DNA of 64,000 nucleotides, taken from positions 62,001 through 126,000 of the forward strand of contig UQMF01000005.1 of NCBI GenBank assembly GCA_900542145.1, read 5' to 3'. The stretch comes from an uncultured Oscillospiraceae bacterium. GTDB taxonomy: Bacteria; Bacillota; Clostridia; Oscillospirales; Ruminococcaceae. Both the position numbers and the translations under genes were made by a program. Below the pieces are notes generated by a model. It was not told where the DNA came from and ran no database searches. It saw only the letters and a list, made by a program, of their open reading frames with translations. Of this stretch, positions 42,862 through 52,066 are shown one piece after another; within the stretch, counting starts at the first letter, position 1; each line of letters starts with the position of its first letter.

Positions 42862-42884
42862 CCTATTTACAGTTCAGTGCTCCA

Positions 42885-44669
42885 TTACTTGTACAGCGCC
42901 CCGTAAGCCGCGCAAGCCCTGTAGTCCGCGCCCTCCAGGTCGGAGGTGCCGAATGCGCTCCATGCGTGCGGACGGAACAGCCTTTCGTCGGAGAGGTTGT
43001 GCAGGGAAACGGGAATTCTCAGCATGCTTGCCATCGTGACGAGGTCCTCGCCGATGTGCCCGTAGACGAAGCAGCCATGGTTTGCGCCCCAGTTTGCCAT
43101 GACGTTGTATACGTCGGAAGCCGCCACCTTATCCGGAACGGTGATGGGAGCGAACCAGGTGGAGGGCCATGTGGGGTCAGTACGTCCAAGAAGGGTCTTG
43201 TTCACTTCCTCGGGGAGTTCCACGGTGTAGCCCTCGATTATCTGGATAGTCGGACCGAGGTGCTTTATGTAGTTCACCCGGGCGAAGGTGCAGGGCATAA
43301 CTCCCTGGGTGGAGTAGCTGGAGGAGAATCCGCCGCCGCGGAAGTAGCCCAGATTTGCGCAGGGCCAGGTGGTAGCCTTCAGGCAGGCGTCTATGTCCTT
43401 TTCTGTCATATCCCACCAGGGCTTCATCACGCTCTCGCCGTTCTCGTCCTTGACCGCGCCGGTGCCGTCAAGCGCCGCAGCGCCGGAGTTTATCAGGTGG
43501 ATAAATCCGTTTGCCGCCTTTCCGTCGGGAGTCCAGCCGGTAACGCGCTTCACGGAATCCGGCGACCAGTAGGTGCGAACGTCAGCGAATACCGCTGCGC
43601 GTCCGGTCAGCATGTGCAGGAACATCAGAGTGGTTCCGTTGAGGGTGTCGTTCTCGGTGGCGAACGGAATAGGCTCCCGGGCGCCGTTCCAGTCGAAGGT
43701 GGTGTTGAGTATCGCTTCGGTGAAATCCGCGTTGGGCATGAAGTCCGTCCACATTCTCTGTCCCTGGAATCCGCCGAGGACTGCGTTCCTGCCCTTTGCT
43801 TCCTCCAGCCAGCCCATTTCTGCGAGCTTCGGGTTGCCCTTGAGAATATCGCGGATTATGCAGGTCATCTTCGCGATGAACTCCCAGTTCTCCTCCTTTT
43901 CCTTTGCGGAGAGGACGGGGCGCATATAGGTCATGCCGGGGGTCGGGTTGATGTCCACTCCCTCGGGGCACTTTTCCTTTATCCATGCGAGAGCCTTCTT
44001 GTATTCAGCCTCGTCATAGATTCCAAGCTTCTCCCGGCGGATTATCTCGGTCATGTCTACCCACTCCGGGTGGATACCAAGGTAGTCGCGGAAGAAATCC
44101 TCGTTGCAGTAGGCTCCGGCAATACCCATTGCCTGGGATCCTATATTGACATAGCTTTTGTTTTTCATGTCGCCGATGGCAGCGGCACAGCGTGCGAAGC
44201 GGAGTATCTTTTCCTCAACGTCGGAGGGGATCACCGTGTCGTCCGCGTCCTTTACGTCATGACCGTAAATTGAGAAGCAGGGCATGCCTATCTGCGCATA
44301 GGCGGAATTCGCCGCTGCGAGGAATACCGCGCCGGGGCGCTCGGTGCCGTTGAATCCCCATACCGCCTTGATGGTGTTGGGATTCTCGTCGATAACCTGG
44401 GTTACATAGCACCAGCAGGGCGTCACGGTCAGCGTCGCCACGATATTCTCGGCGGCGAACTTGTCGGCGCAGGCTGCGCTCTCTGCAATACCGCCGATGG
44501 TGGTGTCGGCGATGACGCATTCCAGCGGCTCCCCGCTGGCGTGGCGCACTCTGGAGGTGATAAGCTCCGAGGCTGCCTTTGCCATGTTCATGGTCTGGAC
44601 CTCAAGACTCTCGCGGATACCGAACTGGCGGCCGTCGATGACAGGTCTGATTCCTATTTTAGCTAACAT
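42885..44669 (-). CDS. fucI: L-fucose isomerase
   Basis: 594 residues, full length for the family. KIGIRPVIDGR at the N-terminus, the TPCWCYVTQVIDENP and GFNGTERPGAV segments, and AMGIAGAYCNEDFFRDYLGI are typical of FucI. It converts L-fucose to L-fuculose (also D-arabinose). No fuculokinase, aldolase or transporter is in the window, so the rest of the pathway lies elsewhere. It has its own promoter with a predicted cre site. Confidence 0.95.
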   Translation of the reverse strand: MLAKIGIRPVIDGRQFGIRESLEVQTMNMAKAASELITSRVRHASGEPLECVIADTTIGGIAESAACADKFAAENIVATLTVTPCWCYVTQVIDENPNTIKAVWGFNGTERPGAVFLAAANSAYAQIGMPCFSIYGHDVKDADDTVIPSDVEEKILRFARCAAAIGDMKNKSYVNIGSQAMGIAGAYCNEDFFRDYLGIHPEWVDMTEIIRREKLGIYDEAEYKKALAWIKEKCPEGVDINPTPGMTYMRPVLSAKEKEENWEFIAKMTCIIRDILKGNPKLAEMGWLEEAKGRNAVLGGFQGQRMWTDFMPNADFTEAILNTTFDWNGAREPIPFATENDTLNGTTLMFLHMLTGRAAVFADVRTYWSPDSVKRVTGWTPDGKAANGFIHLINSGAAALDGTGAVKDENGESVMKPWWDMTEKDIDACLKATTWPCANLGYFRGGGFSSSYSTQGVMPCTFARVNYIKHLGPTIQIIEGYTVELPEEVNKTLLGRTDPTWPSTWFAPITVPDKVAASDVYNVMANWGANHGCFVYGHIGEDLVTMASMLRIPVSLHNLSDERLFRPHAWSAFGTSDLEGADYRACAAYGALYK

Positions 44670-44717
44670 AGATCTCTTTCCTTTCAGCTGTTTATTCCGT
44701 TAATTTCACCCGGTGGG

Positions 44718-44731
44718 TAAAATCGTTTACA
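44718..44731 (-). promoter_or_regulatory. Predicted cre (CcpA) site at fucI
   Basis: Minus strand TGTAAACGATTTTA matches the cre consensus TGWAANCGNTNWCA at 13 of 14 positions. It lies about 15 bases downstream of the -10 box, where CcpA would block transcription in the presence of preferred sugars. Confidence 0.55.
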
Positions 44732-44745
44732 TCATGCTGTATACA

Positions 44746-44774
44746 ATTATACCAAATCTTTTTCTCAAATTCAA
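44746..44774 (-). promoter_or_regulatory. Promoter of fucI
   Basis: TTGAAT (44769-44774), 17-base spacer, TATAAT (44746-44751), on the minus strand. Confidence 0.7.
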
Positions 44775-44793
44775 GGTATTTTTCAAAAATATC

Positions 44794-44830
44794 ATAAAAA
44801 ATAACCGCCTGTTCAGAACAGACAGGCGGT
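44794..44830 (-). terminator. Terminator of the sufCB operon
   Basis: ACCGCCTGT (44804-44812) pairs with ACAGGCGGT (44822-44830); the minus-strand transcript then runs into TTATTTTTTATG. Confidence 0.8.
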
Positions 44831-44846
44831 AAACTATTATCCGGAT

Positions 44847-45794
44847 TTACTTCAGGAATCCTTCGATTATCTTTTCCTCAGCCTCTTCCCGGGTAAGTCC
44901 GAGGGAGCAGAGTTTGAGTATCTGCTCTCCGGCAATTTTCCCGATTGCGGCTTCGTGGATAAGCGCGGCGTCCACGTTTGCAGCATTCAGCGCAGGCTGT
45001 GCGTCAACGCGCCCGTGCTCGGCAAGAATCGCGTCGCAGGCGGAATGCCCGGTGCAGCGGTTGTTGCCCTCAATGACGGAATAGAAAGCCTGATGGGAAT
45101 TCCCACGGGCAACGGAGCGTGACACCAGGTCAGCGCCGCAGTCCTCGCCGTTAAGCTCCACCTTGAATTTGGTCACTGCATCCTCGTCGCCGTCGGTCAT
45201 GATACGCTCCCGGACGACAATTTTCGCGCCCTTGTCCAGTACGGCGGAGGTATTCCGGGTGGTGCGGTCAACTCCGCGGAGCTGTACCGTGTCCATCTCC
45301 AGGTAGGAATCCTCCTTGAGGTAGGCGTCGGTCACGGGGTCTATCTTCCGGAGTCCTGTGCCCTTTCCGGTGCCGATGTGCTTTTCCTTGTACAGCACTC
45401 TTGCGCCCTTTTCAAGGAAGAAGCGGTGGATTCCGTTGTGGCGCGCGGTGTCGGAGCCGTCGCTGTGTACTCCGCAGCCGGCAACGATGACAACGTCCGC
45501 GCCCTCGCCGATGAAAAAGTCGTTATACACCAGGTCGTCCACGCTTGAGTGTGTGACGCATGCCGGGATATACACGGTTTCGCCCATGGTGCCGGGCTTC
45601 ACGCGGATATCTATTCCGGGCTTGTCCGTCTTGGAGGTTATTGTAATGTTCTCGGAGGATTTCCGCCCGGCGCACTGGCTGTTCTGGCGGATATTGTAAG
45701 CCCCCTGGAATCCTGTCGTGCTGTCGTAATCCGAGATGACCCTGAGCATTTCCGCGGTGATCTCGTTGAATTCAGCCTTGTTCTTGTCGCTCAT
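44847..45794 (-). CDS. SufB/SufD-like Fe-S scaffold protein (minimal form)
   Basis: 315 residues, much shorter than full SufB. It has the SufBD right-handed beta-helix core, with VYIPACVTHSS, FFLEKGARVLYKEKHIG and the C-terminal HSACDAILAEHGRV and HEAAIGKI stretches that are conserved in the family. The ATG at 45794 overlaps the ATPase stop; the longer frame upstream is the shadow of that gene. With the ATPase it forms a two-gene SufCB-type system, expected to build Fe-S clusters in the cytosol. Confidence 0.85.
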   Translation of the reverse strand: MSDKNKAEFNEITAEMLRVISDYDSTTGFQGAYNIRQNSQCAGRKSSENITITSKTDKPGIDIRVKPGTMGETVYIPACVTHSSVDDLVYNDFFIGEGADVVIVAGCGVHSDGSDTARHNGIHRFFLEKGARVLYKEKHIGTGKGTGLRKIDPVTDAYLKEDSYLEMDTVQLRGVDRTTRNTSAVLDKGAKIVVRERIMTDGDEDAVTKFKVELNGEDCGADLVSRSVARGNSHQAFYSVIEGNNRCTGHSACDAILAEHGRVDAQPALNAANVDAALIHEAAIGKIAGEQILKLCSLGLTREEAEEKIIEGFLK

Positions 45795-46525
45795 TTGCAG
45801 CCGCCTCCGTTCTGGGGTGCAGCCGCCGGGCAGCGCCCCGAAAATTCTCCCTTGAGCAGCAACGGAAGTATATCCTCGCGCTTTCCGCTGGTGCGTATCT
45901 TTCCGTCCGCCACCACGACTATCTCGTCGGCGATGGACAGAATGCGCTCCTGGTGCGAGATTATCACCAGGGAGCCGCTGGTGCTGCTGCGGATATCCTC
46001 GAAGGTTTCCACCAGCCGCGCGAAGCTCCACAGGTCGATCCCCGCCTCCGGCTCATCGAATACGGACAGCTTTGCGTTCCGGGCGAGCACGGTGGCTATT
46101 TCAATACGCTTCGCCTCGCCGCCGGAGAGCGCAGCGCTCATCTCGCGGTCGATGTATTCCTCGGCGCACAGTCCGACCTTGCCGAGAAGCGCGCAGGTTT
46201 CCTCTGCGGCAAGCTTCTTCCCAGCGGAAAGCTCCAGCAGGTCGCGCACGGTAAGTCCCTTGAAGCGCACCGGCTGCTGGAATGCGTATGCAATCCCCAG
46301 CTTTGCGCGCCCGGTGATGTCCACGTCCGTGATATCCGTCCCGTCCAGGATTATTCTGCCGCCGGTGGGCTTTTCCACCCCGGCGATGAGTTTGGCAAGC
46401 GAGGTCTTTCCGCCGCCGTTGGGTCCGGTGATCACGGTGAGCCTGCTGTCAAGCCTGCAGCTTATGCCATCTATTATTGTATCGCCGTCCGGTATTTTCC
46501 AGACCAGCTCTTTAAGTTCCAGCAA
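45791..46525 (-). CDS. SufC-like Fe-S assembly ATPase
   Basis: 244 residues, an ABC ATPase of the SufC branch. Walker A TGPNGGGKTS, signature ALSGGEAKRIEIA, Walker B LSVFDEPEAGID, and the switch His in IISHQERI. It has a Cys/Gly-rich C-terminus (GRCPAAAPQNGGGCK) not typical of SufC. The start is TTG, 8 bases after AAAGGAG, with a strong promoter upstream. It is coupled to the SufB-like gene by an ATGA overlap. Confidence 0.88.
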   Translation of the reverse strand: MLELKELVWKIPDGDTIIDGISCRLDSRLTVITGPNGGGKTSLAKLIAGVEKPTGGRIILDGTDITDVDITGRAKLGIAYAFQQPVRFKGLTVRDLLELSAGKKLAAEETCALLGKVGLCAEEYIDREMSAALSGGEAKRIEIATVLARNAKLSVFDEPEAGIDLWSFARLVETFEDIRSSTSGSLVIISHQERILSIADEIVVVADGKIRTSGKREDILPLLLKGEFSGRCPAAAPQNGGGCK

Positions 46526-46553
46526 TTTTATCGCTCCTTTCAGCTATTATATT

Positions 46554-46582
46554 ATTGTACCACAACCGTGACATTATGTCAA
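46554..46582 (-). promoter_or_regulatory. Promoter of the sufCB operon
   Basis: Minus strand TTGACA (46577-46582), 17-base spacer, TACAAT (46554-46559), 28 bases before the TTG start. Confidence 0.8.
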
Positions 46583-46600
46583 CGAAAAAAATGAAATTAC

Positions 46601-47458
46601 TCAGCCGTTCCTGCCGTTGACACGTTTTCTGTATTCGGTTGGGGAGAATCCGGTGTGGCGGCGGAACAGCCGGCTGAAATACAGCGGATCTTCGTATCCC
46701 ACGGCGGCGGCTACCTCGGTAATGTTGCAGCGCGTGGATTCAAGCAGGCTCTGGGCGTTCGCCATGCGCAGCGACAGTATGTACTGCATCGGCGTTTGCT
46801 TTACCGTCTGCCGGAAGCTGCGTATGAACCAGCAGGCGGACATGTGGTGCTCCGCCGCGTATTCCTCGATGTTTATCTGCCGGTGGTAGTTCTCGTTGAA
46901 GTAGTGCGTGGCTCGGTCTATCTCGCTGAGCGTTCCGTCATCGCGGCTGCCCTCGGTCAGGCAGCGGTTGATCACGATGAACACATGGCGGAGCATCAGC
47001 GCCAGCAGTTCCTCGTAATTCTGGCGGCACAGCTGCAGTTCCTGTATCATCTGGCGGTACAGCCACTGGATATCCGGCGAGGAGCCGACGGTGAACACGT
47101 TGTCGCTCTCCGGCAGCTCATAGTAGCGAAGCAGTTCCGCAGCGTCGCGCCCGGTGAAATGCACCCAGAACACCTCCGTTCGGTCGGCGGCGCGGTAATA
47201 GTAGTGCTGCGGCTCGTCCGGGCGGTAGAGTATCATGCTCCCCTCGCCCAGGACGCGTTTCCTGCCGCCGATGGTGAAATACCCCTTTCCCTTGGCAATG
47301 TAGAGCAGCTGAAAATCCTTTCTGCCTGAGGGTCTGTCGGTGTGAAACTCCGACCGGGTGATTATCCGGTAGTATCCGCAGCTGCGAACGATAAGGGAGC
47401 GGCTGTCGTCCGCGATATCCGCAAGGGAATTGTGAAGGTATGCTACGTTGGCGTACAT
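46601..47458 (-). CDS. AraC-family transcriptional regulator with cupin sensor
   Basis: 285 residues. An N-terminal cupin-like sugar-sensing domain (about 20-150, with GKGYFTIGG and LYRPDEPQHYYY) is followed by two helix-turn-helix units at about 190-285 (EYAAEHHMSACWFIRSFR; ITEVAAAVGYEDPLYFSRLFRRHTGFSPTEY). It is divergent from galT, so it probably activates galactose metabolism (inference). ATG follows AAAGGAA. There is no clear terminator before the sufCB promoter. Confidence 0.88.
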   Translation of the reverse strand: MYANVAYLHNSLADIADDSRSLIVRSCGYYRIITRSEFHTDRPSGRKDFQLLYIAKGKGYFTIGGRKRVLGEGSMILYRPDEPQHYYYRAADRTEVFWVHFTGRDAAELLRYYELPESDNVFTVGSSPDIQWLYRQMIQELQLCRQNYEELLALMLRHVFIVINRCLTEGSRDDGTLSEIDRATHYFNENYHRQINIEEYAAEHHMSACWFIRSFRQTVKQTPMQYILSLRMANAQSLLESTRCNITEVAAAVGYEDPLYFSRLFRRHTGFSPTEYRKRVNGRNG

Positions 47459-47556
47459 GTCGGCACTTCCTTTCTGCTGTTATTATAACATGCCGCCGCG
47501 GATTTTTCAATAGCGTCTGTATTGTTTTGTCCATGTTTTGTGCAATTGTGTTCATG

Positions 47557-47583
47557 GCATACTGCCCGGCGGTATGCTACAAT
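47557..47583 (+). promoter_or_regulatory. galT -10 box with a preceding inverted repeat
   Basis: TACAAT (47578-47583) has no good -35 box. Instead the inverted repeat GCATAC-N9-GTATGC (47557-47577) ends directly at the -10 box, a good candidate for a regulator site. The gap 47459-47618 separates galT from the divergent AraC gene. Confidence 0.5.
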
Positions 47584-47618
47584 AAAGGTATAAAAGCGCT
47601 GAAAAAGGAGAGTTACCC

Positions 47619-49112
47619 ATGATTTGTGAAAATGTACAGAAGCTTATTGATTACGCGCTGGCGAACAGTCTCATCACCCGGGACGATGAATACGTTGTCC
47701 GCAACCAGCTGATGGAAGCGCTGAAGCTGACCGACTGGCAGGAGTGCACCGGAAATTACTCCGGCGAGAGCATAGACGATATCCTGGCTCCGCTGATCTC
47801 CTATGCTGTTGAGAACGGAATGATCGCGGACACCGCGAATTCACGGGACCTGTTCGACACAAAGCTGATGGGGATACTCACCCCCATGCCCAGAGAGATC
47901 ATCGCGGAATTCCGCCGGCTGTATGCGGAATCCCCGAAGAAGGCGACCGACTGGTATTTCGGCATCAGCCAGAAGCTGAACTACGTCCGCGCCGGAAGAA
48001 TAGCAAAGGACATGAAGTGGCGGTACGACTGCGAATATGGCACCCTGGACATCACGATAAACTGCTCCAAGCCTGAGAAAGATCCCCGGGACATCGCAGC
48101 GGCGCGCAACCAGAAGGCTTCCGCATATCCGAAGTGCCAGCTCTGCCCTGAGAACGCCGGATTCCCCGGACATGCGACCCACCCGGCGCGCCAGAACCTG
48201 CGCCCGGTTCCGCTGACCGTCAACGGCGAGGGGTGGCAGATACAGTATTCTCCATATGGCTACTACAACGAGCACTGCATTGTTTTCAATGAGAAGCATA
48301 TTCCGATGAAGATAGACCGCTCCGTGTTCGACAAGCTTTTCGACATCATCGACTACCTGCCGCATTACATGGTCGGCTCCAATGCCGATCTGCCGATAGT
48401 CGGCGGCTCGATACTCAGCCACGAGCACTTCCAGGGCGGCGGCTACACTTTCGCGATGGCAAAGGCTCCGGTGGAAACTCCGTTCAGCATTCCGGCATAT
48501 CCGAACGTGGAAGCCGGGATACTCAAGTGGCCGATGTCAGTTATCCGCGTATCCTCCACCGACCGTCACCAGCTGGCGGAGTGCTGCAACGATATTCTGG
48601 TTAAGTGGCGCGCCTACTCCGACGAGAGCGCGTTCATCTTCGCGGAAACCGACGGAGTTCCGCACAACACTATAACGCCCATCGCTCGCAGGAACGGCGA
48701 CAAGTACGAATGCGACCTGGTGCTGCGCAATAACATCACCACCGAGGACAGACCCCTGGGCGTATTCCACCCGAAGCCCTCTCTCCACCACATCAAGAAG
48801 GAGAACATCGGACTCATCGAGGTCATGGGACTTGCGGTGCTGCCCTCCAGACTGTCCAAGGAGATGGTAATGCTGGAGAAGGCGATGCTGGGCGGCGAGG
48901 ATCTCCGTGGTATTCCGGAACTTACCTGCCACGCAGAGTGGGCGGCGGACGTCCTGGCAAGACACCCGGAGTTCAGCGAGGGCACGGCGCGTGGTATCCT
49001 CGAGCAGGAGATCGGCAGGGTGTTCCTGGAGGTCCTGGAGGACGCTGGAGTTTACAAGCGCACCCCCGAGGGACAGGCGGCGTTCATGCGGTTCGTGGAT
49101 TCCGTAAGATAA
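47619..49112 (+). CDS. galT: UDP-glucose-hexose-1-phosphate uridylyltransferase (type 2)
   Basis: 497 residues, the long Firmicutes form of GalT. YNEHCIVFNEKHIPM and ILSHEHFQGGGYTFAM carry the active-site HxH-type histidines, and the N-terminal LIDYALANSLI segment is typical. It transfers UMP between hexose-1-phosphates in the Leloir pathway. GalK and GalE are not in this window. ATG follows AAAGGAG. Confidence 0.94.
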   Translation: MICENVQKLIDYALANSLITRDDEYVVRNQLMEALKLTDWQECTGNYSGESIDDILAPLISYAVENGMIADTANSRDLFDTKLMGILTPMPREIIAEFRRLYAESPKKATDWYFGISQKLNYVRAGRIAKDMKWRYDCEYGTLDITINCSKPEKDPRDIAAARNQKASAYPKCQLCPENAGFPGHATHPARQNLRPVPLTVNGEGWQIQYSPYGYYNEHCIVFNEKHIPMKIDRSVFDKLFDIIDYLPHYMVGSNADLPIVGGSILSHEHFQGGGYTFAMAKAPVETPFSIPAYPNVEAGILKWPMSVIRVSSTDRHQLAECCNDILVKWRAYSDESAFIFAETDGVPHNTITPIARRNGDKYECDLVLRNNITTEDRPLGVFHPKPSLHHIKKENIGLIEVMGLAVLPSRLSKEMVMLEKAMLGGEDLRGIPELTCHAEWAADVLARHPEFSEGTARGILEQEIGRVFLEVLEDAGVYKRTPEGQAAFMRFVDSVR

Positions 49113-49120
49113 AATATGTA

Positions 49121-49147
49121 CGGGAGGGTTTTGCCCTCCTGTTTTTG
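49121..49147 (+). terminator. Terminator of galT
   Basis: GGAGGG (49123-49128) pairs with CCCTCC (49134-49139), followed by TGTTTTTG. Confidence 0.85.
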
Positions 49148-49214
49148 TTTCAGTTTGGATAAAACATACAAAATCCGCGTCAGCGCGGCAAAATATTATA
49201 TCCATATTCTTCTA

Positions 49215-49242
49215 TTGACTTTTGCGTAAAAAGATGTATAAT
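49215..49242 (+). promoter_or_regulatory. Promoter of alaS
   Basis: TTGACT (49215-49220), 16-base spacer, TATAAT (49237-49242). The leader is only about 55 bases and shows no T-box. Confidence 0.8.
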
Positions 49243-49303
49243 AAATATGTATGCGTATTCCATAAGGGACTACTATATCTTATACAAAAAAGAGGACAAA
49301 AAT

Positions 49304-51949
49304 ATGAAATGGACTGGACTTAACGACCTCCGCGAAAGCTACCTCAGTTTCTTTGAGAGTAAGGGACATCTTCGTCTGAACAGCTTTCCGCTGGTTCCGC
49401 AGGGGGATAACTCCGTTCTGCTTATCAACGCCGGCATGACGCCGCTCAAGAAGTACTTCCAGGGTATCGAGGAGCCGCCGCGCCACCGCGTTACAACCTG
49501 CCAGAAGTGCATTCGCACACCCGATATCGAGAATGTCGGCAAGACCGCACGTCACGGCACTTACTTTGAGATGCTGGGTAACTTCTCCTTCGGCGACTAC
49601 TTCAAGCATGAGGCTATCGCATGGGCGTGGGAGTATCTCACAAAGGTTCTGGAGATCCCGCCGGAGCGCCTGTGGGTGACTATCTATGAGCAGGACGACG
49701 AAGCCGGTGATATCTGGGCAAACGAGGTAGGCGTACCCCGTGAGCGTATCATCAAGCTCGGCAAGGCTGATAACTTCTGGGAGCACGGCAGCGGTCCCTG
49801 CGGCCCCTGCTCTGAGATACACTACGACCGCGGCGAGAAGTACGGCCACTTCGACCACATCGGTCAGGACAACTTCGAGGAAGTCGGCGACTGCGACCGT
49901 ATTATCGAGATCTGGAACAACGTATTCACCCAGTTCGACAACGACGGTCACGGCAACTATACTCAGCTCAAGACCAAGAATATCGACACCGGTATGGGTC
50001 TGGAGCGCCTTGCATGCGTAATGCAGGACGTTGACAACCTGTTCGAAGTAGATACAGTTCAGAACATACTCAAGAAGATCAGCTCAATTGTCGGCGTTGA
50101 CTACAAAGCAGACCCCGTTAAGGACGTTTCCCTGCGCGTAATCACCGACCACATCAGAAGCACCACATTCATGGTGGGCGACGGCGTTCTTCCCTCCAAC
50201 GAGGGCAGAGGCTACGTCCTCCGCAGACTGCTCAGAAGAGCCGCAAGACACGGCAGACTTCTCGGCTGCACAAAGCCGTTCCTGCATGATGTATGCGACA
50301 CCGTTATCAACGAGAATCTCTCCGCTTATCCTGAGCTGGACGAGAAGCGCGCTTACATCAAGAAGGTTATCCAGACCGAGGAAGAGAGCTTCGCAAAGAC
50401 CATCGACAAGGGCACCGAGATACTCAACGAGATGATCGAGAAGCTGGAGAAGTCCGGTGAAAAGACCCTCGACGGCGCTGACGTATTCAAGCTGCACGAC
50501 ACCTACGGCTTCCCCCTCGACCTCACCAAGGAGATCCTCCACGAAAAGGGTCTGGAGGCAGACGAGGAGGGCTTCAAGAAGTACATGCAGGAGCAGAAAT
50601 CCACCGCCCGCGCCAACAAGAAACTCGGCGGCGGCTGGGACAATGCGAAGAACTCCGCACTCGACGCTTACAAGACCACGTTCGTGGGCTACACTGAGCT
50701 TGAGAAGCAGACCAGGCTGCTTGCCATCGTAAAGAACGGCGAGATTGCCGAGCTTTGCGAGGAGGGCGACGACGTTTCCGTAATTCTCGAGGAAACTCCG
50801 TTCTATGCAGAGATGGGCGGTCAGGTAGGCGACTGCGGTACCGTGGTTTCCGGCGACAATGTTATCGAAATATCCAATACACAGAAGCTCACCAACGGCG
50901 CGTTCATCTCCAACGGTAAGGTGGTAAACGGCGGATTCGCTTCCGGCGAGACCGTTACCGCAAAGGTAGACACCGAAAAGCGCGCTGCAACTCAGCGCAA
51001 CCACACCTGCGCGCATATCCTCCAGGCGGCTCTGCGCCATGTGCTGGGCGACCACGTTCACCAGGCTGGTTCCTACGTTGATCCGTACCAGTGCCGCTTC
51101 GACTTTAACCACTTCAGCGCGATGACAGCCGACGAACTGCAGCAGGTAGAGAATTACGTTAACATGGTCATCATGGCTGCCGTTCCCGTTACCACCGAGG
51201 TGCTCCCTATTGAGGAAGCCAAGAAGAAGGGCGCTATGGCGCTGTTCGGAGAGAAGTACGGCGACGTTGTGCGCGTTGTTTCCGTGGGTGATTATTCAAC
51301 CGAGTTCTGCGGCGGTACTCATCTGACGAATTCCGCACAGGCAGGACTGTTCAAGATCGTTTCCGAGGCTTCCGTTTCCAGCGGCGTAAGACGTATCCAG
51401 GCAGTTACCGGCATGGCTGTAATGTCCATGCTGTACGATTATAAGAATACTCTCGAAAAGACATGCGCAGTGCTCAAGGCTCCGAACTTTGACGAGCTCG
51501 CGCACCGTGCAGAGAGCGTAATGGCAGAACTCCGCGAGAAGGATAAGAAGATCGAGAGCATGGAGCAGGCTGCGGCTAACGCTCAGCTTGGCGACATCGG
51601 TGCAGGCTGCCCCGAGGTCAGCGGCGTGAAGGTAATCACCGCGGCTCTTGACGGAGCAGGCGCTGACGGACTCCGCAAGATCGGCGATTCCCTGGCGGAC
51701 AAGTTCGACTGCTTCGTTGCAGTCCTCGCAGGAACTGCGGACGGCAAGAGCAGCATTCTCTGCAAGTGCTCCAAGAGCGCTGTCGCAAAGGGCGCCAACG
51801 CAGGCACGCTGGTTCGCGAGATCGCGGCGGTTGCCGGCGGTAAGGGCGGCGGAAAGCCCGACCAGGCTATGGCAGGTATCCCGGACGCTTCCAAGATAAA
51901 GGACGCGCTGGCTGCTGCGGCTGATATCGCTGCAAAGTACATCAAGTAA
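49304..51949 (+). CDS. alaS: Alanine-tRNA ligase
   Basis: 881 residues, the full bacterial length. Class II motif region RHRVTTCQKCIR, the editing-domain zinc motifs HTCAH (HxxxH) and CGGTH, and the C-terminal Gly-rich oligomerisation domain (GGKGGGKPDQAMAG) are present. It charges tRNA-Ala. I chose ATG 49304 after AGAGGAC; the upstream ATG lies only about 10 bases after the -10 box and adds an unlikely 19 residues. Confidence 0.97.
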   Translation: MKWTGLNDLRESYLSFFESKGHLRLNSFPLVPQGDNSVLLINAGMTPLKKYFQGIEEPPRHRVTTCQKCIRTPDIENVGKTARHGTYFEMLGNFSFGDYFKHEAIAWAWEYLTKVLEIPPERLWVTIYEQDDEAGDIWANEVGVPRERIIKLGKADNFWEHGSGPCGPCSEIHYDRGEKYGHFDHIGQDNFEEVGDCDRIIEIWNNVFTQFDNDGHGNYTQLKTKNIDTGMGLERLACVMQDVDNLFEVDTVQNILKKISSIVGVDYKADPVKDVSLRVITDHIRSTTFMVGDGVLPSNEGRGYVLRRLLRRAARHGRLLGCTKPFLHDVCDTVINENLSAYPELDEKRAYIKKVIQTEEESFAKTIDKGTEILNEMIEKLEKSGEKTLDGADVFKLHDTYGFPLDLTKEILHEKGLEADEEGFKKYMQEQKSTARANKKLGGGWDNAKNSALDAYKTTFVGYTELEKQTRLLAIVKNGEIAELCEEGDDVSVILEETPFYAEMGGQVGDCGTVVSGDNVIEISNTQKLTNGAFISNGKVVNGGFASGETVTAKVDTEKRAATQRNHTCAHILQAALRHVLGDHVHQAGSYVDPYQCRFDFNHFSAMTADELQQVENYVNMVIMAAVPVTTEVLPIEEAKKKGAMALFGEKYGDVVRVVSVGDYSTEFCGGTHLTNSAQAGLFKIVSEASVSSGVRRIQAVTGMAVMSMLYDYKNTLEKTCAVLKAPNFDELAHRAESVMAELREKDKKIESMEQAAANAQLGDIGAGCPEVSGVKVITAALDGAGADGLRKIGDSLADKFDCFVAVLAGTADGKSSILCKCSKSAVAKGANAGTLVREIAAVAGGKGGGKPDQAMAGIPDASKIKDALAAAADIAAKYIK

Positions 51950-51967
51950 GATATAAAATCAAGTCTG

Positions 51968-52012
51968 AAATGTCGTTTTCTTTGTTCATTCGGGGAAAAC
52001 GACATTTTAGTA
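51968..52012 (+). terminator. Terminator of alaS
   Basis: AAATGTCGTTTTC (51968-51980) pairs with GAAAACGACATTT (51995-52007), followed by a short T-rich tail. Confidence 0.8.
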
Positions 52013-52066
52013 ATCGCAAAAGTTGTAATTGTAAATTGGTGGTAGTTGGATATGAAGGAGAAAGCC

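Noticed and set aside
49243..49303. T-box leader before alaS
   Set aside because: The leader is too short and has no antiterminator or specifier hairpin.
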